Assembly (NCBI GenBank): GCA_012032555.1 | Contig: JAAUSR010000057.1 | Span: forward strand, 1-34,372 | Direction of reading: 5' to 3' | Source of the DNA: Thioploca sp. | Lineage (GTDB): Bacteria > Pseudomonadota > Gammaproteobacteria > Beggiatoales > Beggiatoaceae | Length of the DNA stretch: 34,372 nucleotides | In this document: in pieces, positions 18,185 to 25,856 of the stretch | Numbering within the stretch: the stretch's first letter is position 1 | Layout of the letters: every line of letters starts with the position of its first letter | Notes under the pieces: model-generated | The model's input: the letters and a program-made list of their open reading frames with translations, nothing else | What the model was told of the DNA's origin: nothing | The model's database searches: none | Program-made: the position numbers and the translations under genes

Positions 18185-18742
18185 ATGAACGTCATCGCAC
18201 CACAAAAGCATCTATTTAATGTAGCTGATTTTTACCAGTTAACCACACAATTTTTTCAAACAGACTGTCATCTGGAACTGATTGAGGGAGAGGTAATTGA
18301 CAGGGCTCCTATTGGCAACCAACATGCGTTTTGTGTTGACCGATTGGCTTATTTTTTGATTACTCAAGTTCAAGAATCGGCAGTGGTTAGAATTCAGGGG
18401 CCAATTCAATTAAGTGATTTTTCTGAACCACAACCCGATTTGGCTTTGCTCCGTCCACATCCAACTGACTATCGACAAACCATACCGACTGCTCTAGATA
18501 TACTGCTTTTGGTTGAAGTCTCCCATTCTTCGCTCCAATATGATAAAGAAATTAAATTACCACTGTATGCACGTCATGGAATTAAAGAAGTTTGGATAGT
18601 TGATGTAGAGAATAACCAAATAGAAATTTATACTCTTCCTCAAACTCAGGGTTATCTGAATCAATCCTATTTAAGAAGAGGACAATATCTCGTTCCCACG
18701 CAATTAACTCCGGTTAAAATACCCGTTTCCGCCCGGTTTTAG
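18185..18742 (+). CDS. Uma2 family endonuclease (DUF820, PD-(D/E)XK fold)
   Basis: The 185-residue protein belongs to the Uma2/DUF820 family of predicted restriction-like nucleases, abundant in cyanobacteria and large sulfur bacteria and without a settled role. Visible family features are CHLELIEGEVIDRAPIG with Glu and a downstream NQHAFCVDRL, then EPQPDLALL (Asp), LLVEVSHSSLQYDKEIKL (Glu and Lys of the nuclease core), and YARHGIKEVWIVDV. Length is normal. It lies 10 bases after the RDD gene and 29 bases before the SpoIIM-like gene, on the same strand, so it is an insertion inside an otherwise recognisable membrane-protein operon. The ribosome site (AAGAAAG) is weak. Confidence 0.9.
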   Translation: MNVIAPQKHLFNVADFYQLTTQFFQTDCHLELIEGEVIDRAPIGNQHAFCVDRLAYFLITQVQESAVVRIQGPIQLSDFSEPQPDLALLRPHPTDYRQTIPTALDILLLVEVSHSSLQYDKEIKLPLYARHGIKEVWIVDVENNQIEIYTLPQTQGYLNQSYLRRGQYLVPTQLTPVKIPVSARF

Positions 18743-18771
18743 TCTACTAGTACTGCGTTCTAGAAATAAAA

Positions 18772-19740
18772 ATGAAACAACACACTTTTGAACAAAGTCA
18801 CCAACCACAATGGGATACCTTAGAACGTTGGTTAAATAAAATTGCTCAACAAGAAGCGATTAGCCAAGAAATCACTCAATTGCCTCAACTTTATCGACAA
18901 GTTTGTCAGCACTTAGCTTTGGCACGGGATCGTCACTATACCCCCCATCTCATTGCGCGGTTAAATCGTCTGGTATTACGTGGACATCAATGCCTTTATC
19001 AGACTCCAATTCGGTTATTCAGTCAAATTATCAACTTTATGCGTCGCCATTTTCCCCAACAAGTCCGTCAAGAATGGCGCTTAGTGAGTTTAGCGAGTTT
19101 ACTCTTCTTTGGTTCTGCTGGAATAGTCTTTGTGAGTATTCAAAATCATCCGGATCTAATCTACAGTATCTTAACTACAGAACAAGTTCATGAAATAGAG
19201 GTAATGTATGATCCGCAAAGAGAACGGTGGGGATATAATCGTGAAGCTAAAAGTGATTTTCTCATGTTCGGATACTACATTAAAAATAATATCAGTATTG
19301 ATTTTCAAGCCTTTGCCGGTGGGATTTTATTTGGGTTAGGTAGTCTCTTCTTTTTACTCTTTAATGGAATCTATTTAGGTAGTGTGGCTGGACACCTGAC
19401 CGACATGGGTTATGGCGTACCATTTTACGCCTTTATTGCTGGACATAGTGCATTAGAATTAATGGCATTAGTGCTCGCTGGAGCCGCTGGTCTAAAATTA
19501 GGCCTAGCACTGATTGCGCCAGGACGATTGACACGGTTGCAAGCCTTGCGTTGTGCAGCAACGGATAGCATTCGTCTGATTTATGGTGTCGCTGGAATGA
19601 CCTTGCTAGCCGCTGTTATTGAAGCATTTTGGTCATCTAATGCCGCCATTGAACCGCTTATAAAATATATCGTTGGTAATTTATTGTGGCTCATGTTAAT
19701 GAGTTATTTTCTCTTAGCCGGACGCTATCGTGCAACTTGA
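18772..19740 (+). CDS. Stage II sporulation protein M-like membrane protein (SpoIIM/DUF95)
   Basis: The 322-residue product matches non-sporulating SpoIIM/DUF95 proteins found beside MoxR-type operons. Residues 1-95 are soluble and helical (QHLALARDRHYTPHLIARLN). A first membrane helix lies at ~104-122. A loop with NREAKSDFLMFGYYIKNNIS precedes the conserved core FQAFAGGILFGLGSLFFLLF, then YAFIAGHSALELMALVLAG, and three more helices toward the C-terminus. In Bacillus SpoIIM is part of an engulfment peptidoglycan machine; the role in this organism is unknown. Its last codons overlap the start of the next gene, so the two are coupled. Confidence 0.88.
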   Translation: MKQHTFEQSHQPQWDTLERWLNKIAQQEAISQEITQLPQLYRQVCQHLALARDRHYTPHLIARLNRLVLRGHQCLYQTPIRLFSQIINFMRRHFPQQVRQEWRLVSLASLLFFGSAGIVFVSIQNHPDLIYSILTTEQVHEIEVMYDPQRERWGYNREAKSDFLMFGYYIKNNISIDFQAFAGGILFGLGSLFFLLFNGIYLGSVAGHLTDMGYGVPFYAFIAGHSALELMALVLAGAAGLKLGLALIAPGRLTRLQALRCAATDSIRLIYGVAGMTLLAAVIEAFWSSNAAIEPLIKYIVGNLLWLMLMSYFLLAGRYRAT

Positions 19741-20494
19741 TCAAATTGGTGTCGTCATTCGCCCCCGTAATCAATGGGAAGCGATTGATTTAGGCTTTAG
19801 CATGGTCCGATTATGGTGGAAATCCTGGTATAAAATCTGGTTTATCCTCATCCCACCGGTTTTCATAACTACTCTTGGCCTATTCTTACTCAACAAAGAT
19901 TTATTATGGCTAGCGGCAGTGATAAATTGGTGGCTAAAACCGCTGTTTGATCGCCTTATTCTTTATTTTTTAAGTCATGCCGTGTTTGGTGAGCAACCTA
20001 GTATTCGACAAACACTAACAAACTTACCAACATTACTCTTTAAAACTCAACTCGGTTTAGCATTGACGATTGGACGTTTTGATTTAGCACGTTCCTTTAA
20101 TTTATCCGTTTGGCAATTAGAAGAATTACGCGGCAAAATCGCTGTTAAGCGCATGAAGCACTTACAAAATAATACCCACAATACTGCCGTTTGGTTAACC
20201 ATCGTTTGTATCCATTTCGAATGGCTATTAAACTTATCTTTATTTATTTTAGTTTATTGGATGATACCGGTGAGTTATAAAGTAGATTTATTTGAGGTCA
20301 TTGTTCAGGCTAAGTGGTGGTTAGATATTTTAACGGTATTTTTTAATTTTCTCGTATTCAGTATAATCGAACCGATATATGTTGCCGCAGGATTTGCTTT
20401 GTATTTGAATCGTCGCACCCATCTAGAAGGTTGGGATATTGAGTTAGCTTTTCGCCGCATTGCGGCACGTTTAACCATGAATAGTAAAAATTAA
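19730..20494 (+). CDS. Conserved-context membrane protein of the SpoIIM/DUF4129 operon
   Basis: The 254-residue protein starts at a GTG inside the end of the SpoIIM-like gene (overlap of 11 bases). It begins with a soluble stretch (IRPRNQWEAIDLGFSMVRLW), then helices at ~33-52, ~58-78 and further ones near 155-180 and 200-230. There is no motif I can tie to a reaction. In other gammaproteobacteria a gene of this size and position lies between SpoIIM-like and DUF4129 genes; that is recalled context, not a domain hit. It is probably a structural partner of those membrane proteins. Confidence 0.8.
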   Translation: MQLDQIGVVIRPRNQWEAIDLGFSMVRLWWKSWYKIWFILIPPVFITTLGLFLLNKDLLWLAAVINWWLKPLFDRLILYFLSHAVFGEQPSIRQTLTNLPTLLFKTQLGLALTIGRFDLARSFNLSVWQLEELRGKIAVKRMKHLQNNTHNTAVWLTIVCIHFEWLLNLSLFILVYWMIPVSYKVDLFEVIVQAKWWLDILTVFFNFLVFSIIEPIYVAAGFALYLNRRTHLEGWDIELAFRRIAARLTMNSKN

Positions 20495-20511
20495 CCAATT
20501 ACCTGAGTTTC

Positions 20512-21263
20512 ATGATTCGTACTGTTTTATTAATCATCTGCTGGTTAATCCTTAACCCAATTACTTTAGCAATGGCGGTTCACTCGATTGAACCACAACA
20601 AGCCAAACAATATATTACCGAAATTTTGCAACAACCGGCATTTCAAACCCAAAAAACCGAGTGTCATTGGGATTATCAAGAAGTGGCTACCGCTCAACCT
20701 ACTTCTCAACCCTCCAAGCCCGCTATGGAAATTAATATTAATTGGATCAATGCTATAGCACAATTATTAGAAATACTCTTGTGGATATTCCTGGGTATAA
20801 TAATTTGGTTACTGGTTATTTATGGATCTCGTTGGCTAGAACAATGGCAACCCATACGAATTAACCAAAAATCCACTTTTACACCAACACCACATCTATT
20901 AGATAAAACCCCGCCGCTTAGCGGATTACCGCCAGCCATTCCTCAACACGCTTGGAAACTTTGGCAAGCAGGAAAAAAGCAAGCTGCTGTCAGTTTACTT
21001 TATCGCGGTGCATTATCAACTTTGAATACTCGGGATGGATTAGCTATTCAAGCGAGTGCGACTGAAAATGAATGCTTACGTTTCGTTAAACAACAATCAC
21101 CAGAATTAATTCACTATTTTCACAATTAATTCAAACTTGGCAACAAATCGCTTATGCGCACCGCCAGCCCCAGGATACTGAAGTACAATTCCTTTGTGAA
21201 AAATGGTCCCATTATTTTGCAGAAGATAAAAAACAGACGGATTCGTGGCTAGCAGACGCATGA
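20512..21263 (+). CDS. DUF4129 domain protein with 3' frameshift
   Basis: The first frame (20512-21129, 205 residues) has a signal peptide (residues 1-22), a periplasmic stretch, one membrane helix (~82-105) and the start of a cytoplasmic DUF4129 domain (AWKLWQAGKKQAAVSLLYRG, then TENECLRFVKQQSPELIHYF). It stops early after HN. One base too few in the T run at about 21116-21120 explains this: the other frame continues SQLIQTWQQIAYAHRQPQD and EVQFLCEKWSHYF, the expected end of DUF4129, stopping at 21263. DUF4129 proteins accompany MoxR ATPases and DUF58/vWA proteins; some are transglutaminase-associated. The frameshift may be real or a homopolymer sequencing error. Genes usually following (DUF4350, MoxR, DUF58) are absent. 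Confidence 0.85.
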
Positions 21264-21271
21264 ATTCATAC

Positions 21272-22447
21272 CTACTGATGAATAAGCGCATCAGTATGCT
21301 GAGCAATCATTTTCTCTTCATCTGTTGGAATAACCCAAACCGAAACTCGGCTATCTGGCTGACTAATTTGGGTACGTTGTTGTTCATTCGCGATATCATC
21401 TAATTGTATTCTCAACCAACTCGCTGCCTGACAAACTCGGGCACGGATAAGATGCGCTTGTTCACCGATACCGGCTGTAAAAACCAAAGCATCCAATCCA
21501 CCCAAAGCGGCAACTAGTGAGCCCATTTCCCGATTAATCCGATACACAAACAAATCAATCGCTTCTTGAGCATCAGGTGAATGACTCAATAATAATTCTC
21601 GCATATCATTACTGATTCCAGAGACACCTCGCAAACCACACTGATGATAAAGCAAATGATTAAGCTGTTGATAATCCATGCCTTCATTCAGCAAATACAA
21701 TAACACGCCGGGATCAATCGCGCCACAACGTGTTCCCATTGGTAAACCCTCCAGCGCTGTAAAGCCCATAGTTGTCGCTATACTGCGTCCAGCCAATAGG
21801 GCAGTCATACTCGCACCATTGCCTAAATGAGCCACAATAACCCGTTGAGGTAATTGACCGATCACTCGAGGTAATTGTTGCACAATATATTCATAAGATA
21901 AGCCATGAAAACCATAACTCTTAATTCCTTTCTCGGTAAGCGCACGGGGTAAAGCATAAATTTTAGCCACTAGCGGTCGAGTGGTATGAAAAGCGGTATC
22001 AAAGCAAGCCACTTGGAATAACTGAGGTTTAAGTTGTTGTAAAGTTTTAATGGGTGTCAAATTATGAGGTTGATGAAGTGGTGCTAGTGGAATAAACTGC
22101 TCCAATTGTCTCAATACCACTTCATCAATAACTACTGGCGCAGTGAACTGATTACCACCATGCACCACACGATGTCCAGCTGCTGTTAACTTTAAATTCG
22201 TCGCATACTTATCCAACCATTCTAGTATCACCGCGAAAGCTTGTTGGTGATCAAGCTGAGTGAGTTCTTGTTTGACTAAGCGGCTACCATCAGCCGTTTT
22301 AACTTGAAAATAGCAATGGGTACCAATACCAGTAACATCATGATGATAAACTAATTTTAGCTGATTTTTTTTCGTTTCATCAGCAACAAATAAAGCGCAT
22401 TTTATACTGGATGAACCCGCATTAACGACTAAAATAGCATTGTCCAT
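21272..22447 (-). CDS. ackA: Acetate kinase AckA
   Basis: AckA transfers phosphate between ATP and acetate (acetyl-phosphate), in fermentation or acetate uptake. The 391-residue product has the ASKHA-fold signatures: VNAGSSSIKCALF at the start, GHRVVHGG with the substrate Arg, FDTAFH, the HLGNGASMTALLAGRS phosphate loop, TALEGLPMGTRCGAIDPG, and FTAGIGEQAHLIRARV. ATG 22447 is chosen because the family starts just before ILVVNAGSSS; an in-frame TTG at 22480 would add 11 unconserved residues. The ribosome site is weak. Its 3' end faces the DUF4129 gene with 8 bases between. The usual partner pta is not nearby. Confidence 0.96.
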   Translation of the reverse strand: MDNAILVVNAGSSSIKCALFVADETKKNQLKLVYHHDVTGIGTHCYFQVKTADGSRLVKQELTQLDHQQAFAVILEWLDKYATNLKLTAAGHRVVHGGNQFTAPVVIDEVVLRQLEQFIPLAPLHQPHNLTPIKTLQQLKPQLFQVACFDTAFHTTRPLVAKIYALPRALTEKGIKSYGFHGLSYEYIVQQLPRVIGQLPQRVIVAHLGNGASMTALLAGRSIATTMGFTALEGLPMGTRCGAIDPGVLLYLLNEGMDYQQLNHLLYHQCGLRGVSGISNDMRELLLSHSPDAQEAIDLFVYRINREMGSLVAALGGLDALVFTAGIGEQAHLIRARVCQAASWLRIQLDDIANEQQRTQISQPDSRVSVWVIPTDEEKMIAQHTDALIHQ

Positions 22448-22494
22448 GGCGTTAGTTCTTTTTAAAGTAAAATCAATCAAGGTATTAATCGACG

Positions 22495-22620
22495 TTAAAA
22501 TGTGAATAATGCTTGCAAACCTACTGTTATTAATTGTTCTTGCCAGTCAATCAGCTGGTCTCCTTTAGAAATAAAGTTGTTTTTCTTATAACCGGTTAAG
22601 GTGCCGATAACCAACATATC
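22495..22620 (-). pseudogene. Possible 3' scrap of an outer-membrane-type protein gene
   Basis: A minus-strand frame with no start reads GDMLVIGTLTGYKKNNFISK then WQEQLITVGLQALFTF and stops. Alternating hydrophobicity and a terminal Phe are typical of the last strands of outer-membrane beta-barrels. It is cut where the transposase scrap begins on the other strand. Identification is weak. Confidence 0.3.
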
Positions 22621-22773
22621 ACCATTAAAGTGCCTCGCAATCAAATCGAACGAATAAGAAAGCTGGGATTGCCAGAGCGGATAATGTTACGCTGGGTTCG
22701 TTTACAACTCAACATTGGGGAAGAAGTACTCACAATCTTATTATGTAATAACTCGTTCCGAGCTGTTTTATAA
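22621..22773 (+). pseudogene. Transposase remnant (IS4-type, internal fragment)
   Basis: A 50-codon plus-strand frame without start reads TIKVPRNQIERIRKLGLPER, then IMLRWVRLQLNIGEEVLTIL, and stops. This resembles the stretch of IS4-family DDE transposases around the lR-V-x-L-x-x-GE-x-E-V-L beta-strand pair. Both flanks are unrelated, so it is an internal scrap of a lost element. Family assignment is from recalled pattern. Confidence 0.45.
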
Positions 22774-22943
22774 ATTTACAGACGCTGAAATTTCCACTGG
22801 CCTTTTCGTATTCTGATAGCTATTTCTGAAATTCAACCTCGGCTTTGTTATCGTGCAGAAATTTAACCCGAGGTTCTCGAACTTTTATACGGTTCAGCTT
22901 AGGAGTTAGTCGTGCCAGGAATTTATTTTGGCTCAGTAAAACA
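22772..22943 (-). repeat. Decayed partial copy of the 3' part of the neighbouring unknown gene
   Basis: This stretch matches 23091-23265 closely over about 170 bases: both contain AAATTTACAGACGCTGAAAT, GAAATTTAAC and CGAGGTTCTCGAACTTTTAT in the same order and orientation. In the intact gene this region encodes the C-terminal part (RARLTPKPSRIKVREPRVKF). The copy carries in-frame stops and has no gene start, so it is a duplicated gene end that has decayed. The matching starts are 319 bases apart. Confidence 0.8.
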
Positions 22944-22992
22944 TTTTTTCTCCTCTGTTAAAATCTCATTTTATGATGGTGCTAAGTATAGT

Positions 22993-23808
22993 TCACGCCA
23001 GTTGTCGGTTTTGATTTGCTCTGGTAATTTCGTCATGAATTTGTACGACTTCAGGTATGTGCATGTAATAGTTCGCTCCAATCTGCTCCACAAATTTACA
23101 GACGCTGAAATTCCAACTCGCCTTTTCGTATTCCAATAGCCATTGCTGAAATTCAATCTCGGCTTTGTGGTCGCGCGGAAATTTAACTCGAGGTTCTCGA
23201 ACTTTTATACGGCTCGGCTTTGGAGTTAGTCTCGCCCGGAAACAATTCTGTTTGCTGCATAAATACGTGTAACAACGGTCACAGTTGAATTCAAACATCA
23301 TCGCACGCGTTGCTGAATCTTTTGGGTCGAATTTTTTGCCTAGAACAATTAACCTGATTCCTTTACTCGTTTCGTATACCCTGAATCCGTATTCGCAGTA
23401 AATCGGTTTTTGCACCAGTTTATGAATCATTTTGATAATTCTGGCTTTATTGCTGTCGAAGTTGGATTTCCTTTTCCTAAAAAGGTTCCAGAAGGAAAAT
23501 TTCGGTTTATCAATGTCGAGGAACATTAAATTTTCCGTGTTCAACACTTGGGCACCGTATCGGTTTCTGGTGATAATTGAACTTTCATCCAGAACACGAA
23601 CGACTTCTTCTCGTATTTCCACTTCGTAATCGTCGAAGACATTACAATCACCTTTGATTTTTCTTTTTACTTCTTCGAGTTTTTCCCTAGCTTTAGCGCT
23701 TGCATCCTCTTCGGAAATATTCGAGCCGCCATAGCAGGATATTTCCTTTTCCTGGTAGCCGAACTGAATCTTCGTTTTTTCTATTTTCCAATATTTGTAT
23801 ATTTTCAT
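22993..23808 (-). CDS. Conserved hypothetical protein of unknown function
   Basis: The 271-residue protein begins MKIYKYWKIEKTKIQFGYQE and contains YGGSNISEEDASAKAREKLE, EIREEVVRVLDESSIITRNR, LNTENLMFLDIDKP, a FRVYETSKGIRLIVLGKKFD region, and a Cys-rich stretch near 175-195 (FNCDRCYTYLCSKQNCFRAR) followed by LTPKPSRIKVREP. I recall similar unnamed proteins in scattered bacteria, with the acidic DID and the C-x(n)-RARLTPKP block conserved, but no function. The Cys cluster could bind metal. There is no signal peptide or membrane helix. The ribosome site is poor. It sits amid mobile-element debris, and its 3' end is duplicated downstream, so it is probably accessory DNA. Confidence 0.7.
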   Translation of the reverse strand: MKIYKYWKIEKTKIQFGYQEKEISCYGGSNISEEDASAKAREKLEEVKRKIKGDCNVFDDYEVEIREEVVRVLDESSIITRNRYGAQVLNTENLMFLDIDKPKFSFWNLFRKRKSNFDSNKARIIKMIHKLVQKPIYCEYGFRVYETSKGIRLIVLGKKFDPKDSATRAMMFEFNCDRCYTYLCSKQNCFRARLTPKPSRIKVREPRVKFPRDHKAEIEFQQWLLEYEKASWNFSVCKFVEQIGANYYMHIPEVVQIHDEITRANQNRQLA

Positions 23809-23933
23809 AGATTAATCGTCTTTTTCGTTATTTTGAATTGGAGGTCGCTACTTCAACTGCTCCCGGTCTCTATGCTTCCACGTGCATTTATGCTCCGTTG
23901 ATGGTCAAAGTAGTACTCTATCAAGTAAATTGT

Positions 23934-24019
23934 GACGGGTATGGGCAGATCGAGGTGTTTGCCCATAACAGCGACAACTAGGGCAGACACCTCAGTTTGC
24001 CCCGATAACATTACCCGTC
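23934..24019. repeat. Long imperfect inverted repeat
   Basis: An inner stem pairs GAGGTGTTTGCCC (23952-23964) with GGGCAGACACCTC (23981-23993), 12 of 13 bases, around a 16-base loop. Outer arms add GGGCAGA/TTTGCCCC and GACGGGT (23934-23940) with ACCCGTC (24013-24019), with a small asymmetric bulge. It has no T tract, so it is not a simple terminator, and no coding frame crosses it. It may be a palindromic element, a structured RNA, or a relic of a mobile element. Confidence 0.7.
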
Positions 24020-24047
24020 AATGAGTTTGACAAGGTATTAGGTAGGA

Positions 24048-24065
24048 TCACTGCCATTAAGTTAA
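24048..24065. repeat. 18-bp repeat shared with the right end of the window
   Basis: TCACTGCCATTAAGTTAA recurs exactly at 34269-34286 in the same orientation. Both copies are followed by AGTTT and a C-rich run. Here it lies about 30 bases beyond the stop of the Tn5-like transposase tail, where an insertion-sequence terminus would be, so it may be that element's end. Confidence 0.6.
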
Positions 24066-24096
24066 AGTTTCCCCCCTTTGAAAAAGCTATTTTTTC

Positions 24097-24356
24097 CTAA
24101 CAAGTATCCATGCTATTTGAATGGTTAAGTATCCGCCACATGCCGACAATGTCAAAAAGACGCTGTAAACTTGGCCACCTGACAGTAACGCCAGGTTCGC
24201 CATCAGGTTTGCAACCGAGGATCCTCCCCGTTTCGCTATCCAACGAGCGGTTTCGCGAAGCTTAGGTGGTTCCTGAAGCGCAGTCGGCACTGGGTTAATG
24301 TAGCAATAAAGCGCTTGCAGCAATTCCCGCTCAAAAAGATAATGTATGAAAACCAA
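24097..24356 (-). pseudogene. IS4/Tn5-like transposase, C-terminal remnant, frameshifted
   Basis: The minus strand reads LERELLQ-type sequence ELLQALYCYINPVPTALQEP then PKLRETARWIAKRGG, the typical C-terminal block of Tn5-like IS4-family transposases. A frame change of one base just after KRGG gives GCKPDGEPGVTVRWPSLQRL and FDIVGMWRIL, the family's end, with a stop at 24097-24099. The catalytic domain is missing: upstream of about 24340 nothing transposase-like remains. It is an inactive tail of a lost element. Confidence 0.8.
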
Positions 24357-24493
24357 TTAGATATAAAAATATAACCAAATAGTTTTCGTAAAGTTATTAA
24401 TGATGTCAAAATAAACATAAAGATAAAATGATTAATGTTAGGACTTACGCATTGGGGTGTGAACCAAAGTGAGGCTGAGTTAACCTAGAGCAC

Positions 24494-25799
24494 TTACACT
24501 TGTGTGGCCCAGTAGATCTCCCATTGGTTATTAGCCCGAACGGTTCTGAGTGAGAACATATAGGTGGCTTGAGCAGATGACCACCAAGCTCCAGGTTTCT
24601 TCAAACGTTCTTGGATGATATAGCGGTGTGCACTCTCAATCTCTCCCGAAGCAATGGGCAATTGCTGGTGTTTAGCGGTAGGATATTCAAACTGTCCGAG
24701 TCGATTACTGAGATAACGGTAACCCGCACGTACCGGTGCCTTGGTATCTTCTCGGTCCGCAGTCTCTAAATGAGGTTGAAGGGCCTCAATCACTTCTTCA
24801 ACGTGGCCATTTTTTAGCGCCATTTGGTACTTTTCAAACCAAACTTCGGCGTTTTCTTTACCAGCACAACTGGGCGCAGCATTTCCTAAGTATTCACAAA
24901 CATGGTAAAAATCCACCAGATAATGTCCTTGAGCACCGAATTGTACCTCTACTTGGTCGGCTATCCACGGCGCACCATCACCGACAGCATGCACATCGGT
25001 TTGACGCCCAAACCCCGCTCGACAAGCGCTATCAAATAGGGCTTCCCCAGCTTGCTCTACAGACTCTTGAAAGCTGACTGCAAAATGAGGGGGAACTGAA
25101 CCTCGCTCATGGGCCAAACATAGACGAACTTCTTTCCAACTCAGTTGTTTACCTTTGCGCTTATCTTTAGCTTCCTTATCAGTTTCAACCATGGGAATCA
25201 TACTGCCGTCCATTTGTACAATAAGATATTCACAACCCACTTGGCTTGGATATTCTTGAATCCGTTCTAAACGAGCATGCAGACGTTGGGCATGGCTTTC
25301 AGTGATACGGCGGATTGTGGTCACTGGTAGGGTGATGCCATAGTGTTCTTGTAATGGGGTGACAACCTTTCCAAAGGCCCGTTCGGCTCCAAAGTCGGTA
25401 ACCACACGTTGTAACGGTAAGGAACAACCCCGACCAATTACTTGGGCTCTCTGGCTGAAGGCTCTTAAGCGCCGCCCAAGTTTTCTATAGACCGTTTCGC
25501 TGACTTCAATCCGACCAAAGGTGCTATGCCAGTGGAGTTTTTTTGACCACTACGAACCCATCCGTCTCCCTTTGGCAAATCTCTTTCTACCTTCTCAATA
25601 CGGCTTCCCAACCCGTTAACAGTTTGTTACCTATCTGTCTCACTTCTTGAATTATTCGTTGCTCGGCTTCATCGGCTTTCTCCAAATGACCTTCGGAATC
25701 TTCTACAAGAGATAACAGCCTTTTGATTCGTTCTTCCAACTGAGGATGGCGATTTAAGTTTTCTAACAATTCTTGGTCGGCTTGAGGCCATAAATTCAT
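24494..25799 (-). pseudogene. ISKra4-family transposase, frameshifted
   Basis: A DDE-type transposase for the surrounding ISKra4 element. ATG 25799 has a strong AAGGAG site 7 bases upstream. Three frames are needed to read it. The first (NLWPQADQELLENLNRHPQL onward) ends at 25587. One base is missing at the G run near 25607-25609, after which the frame gives SRIEKVERDLPKGDGWVRSG. At the A7 run (25538-25544) a second -1 step leads to LHWHSTFGRIEVSETVYRKL. From there the frame is open to the stop at 24494. Likely catalytic acidic residues are in VQMDGSMIP, AVGDGAPWI and ASGEIESAHRYI. The second shift site is A-AAA-AAC, a classic slippery heptamer, but the first shift is unexplained, so decay or sequence error is likelier than programmed frameshifting. 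Confidence 0.85.
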
Positions 25800-25856
25800 T
25801 TGCGTTCTCCTTGGTTAAAATAGTTCTCTAACTTTTTTTTAGTTTAACTTAAAACC

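Noticed and set aside
23934-24019. Inverted repeat considered as an integron attC site
   Set aside because: The RYYYAAC/GTTRRRY core sites at the ends of attC were not found and there is no integrase or cassette array.
24437-24454. TTAGGACTTACGCATTG next to the ISKra4 left end, resembling a known insertion-sequence terminus
   Set aside because: No matching inverted partner was found in the window, so a separate element cannot be supported.
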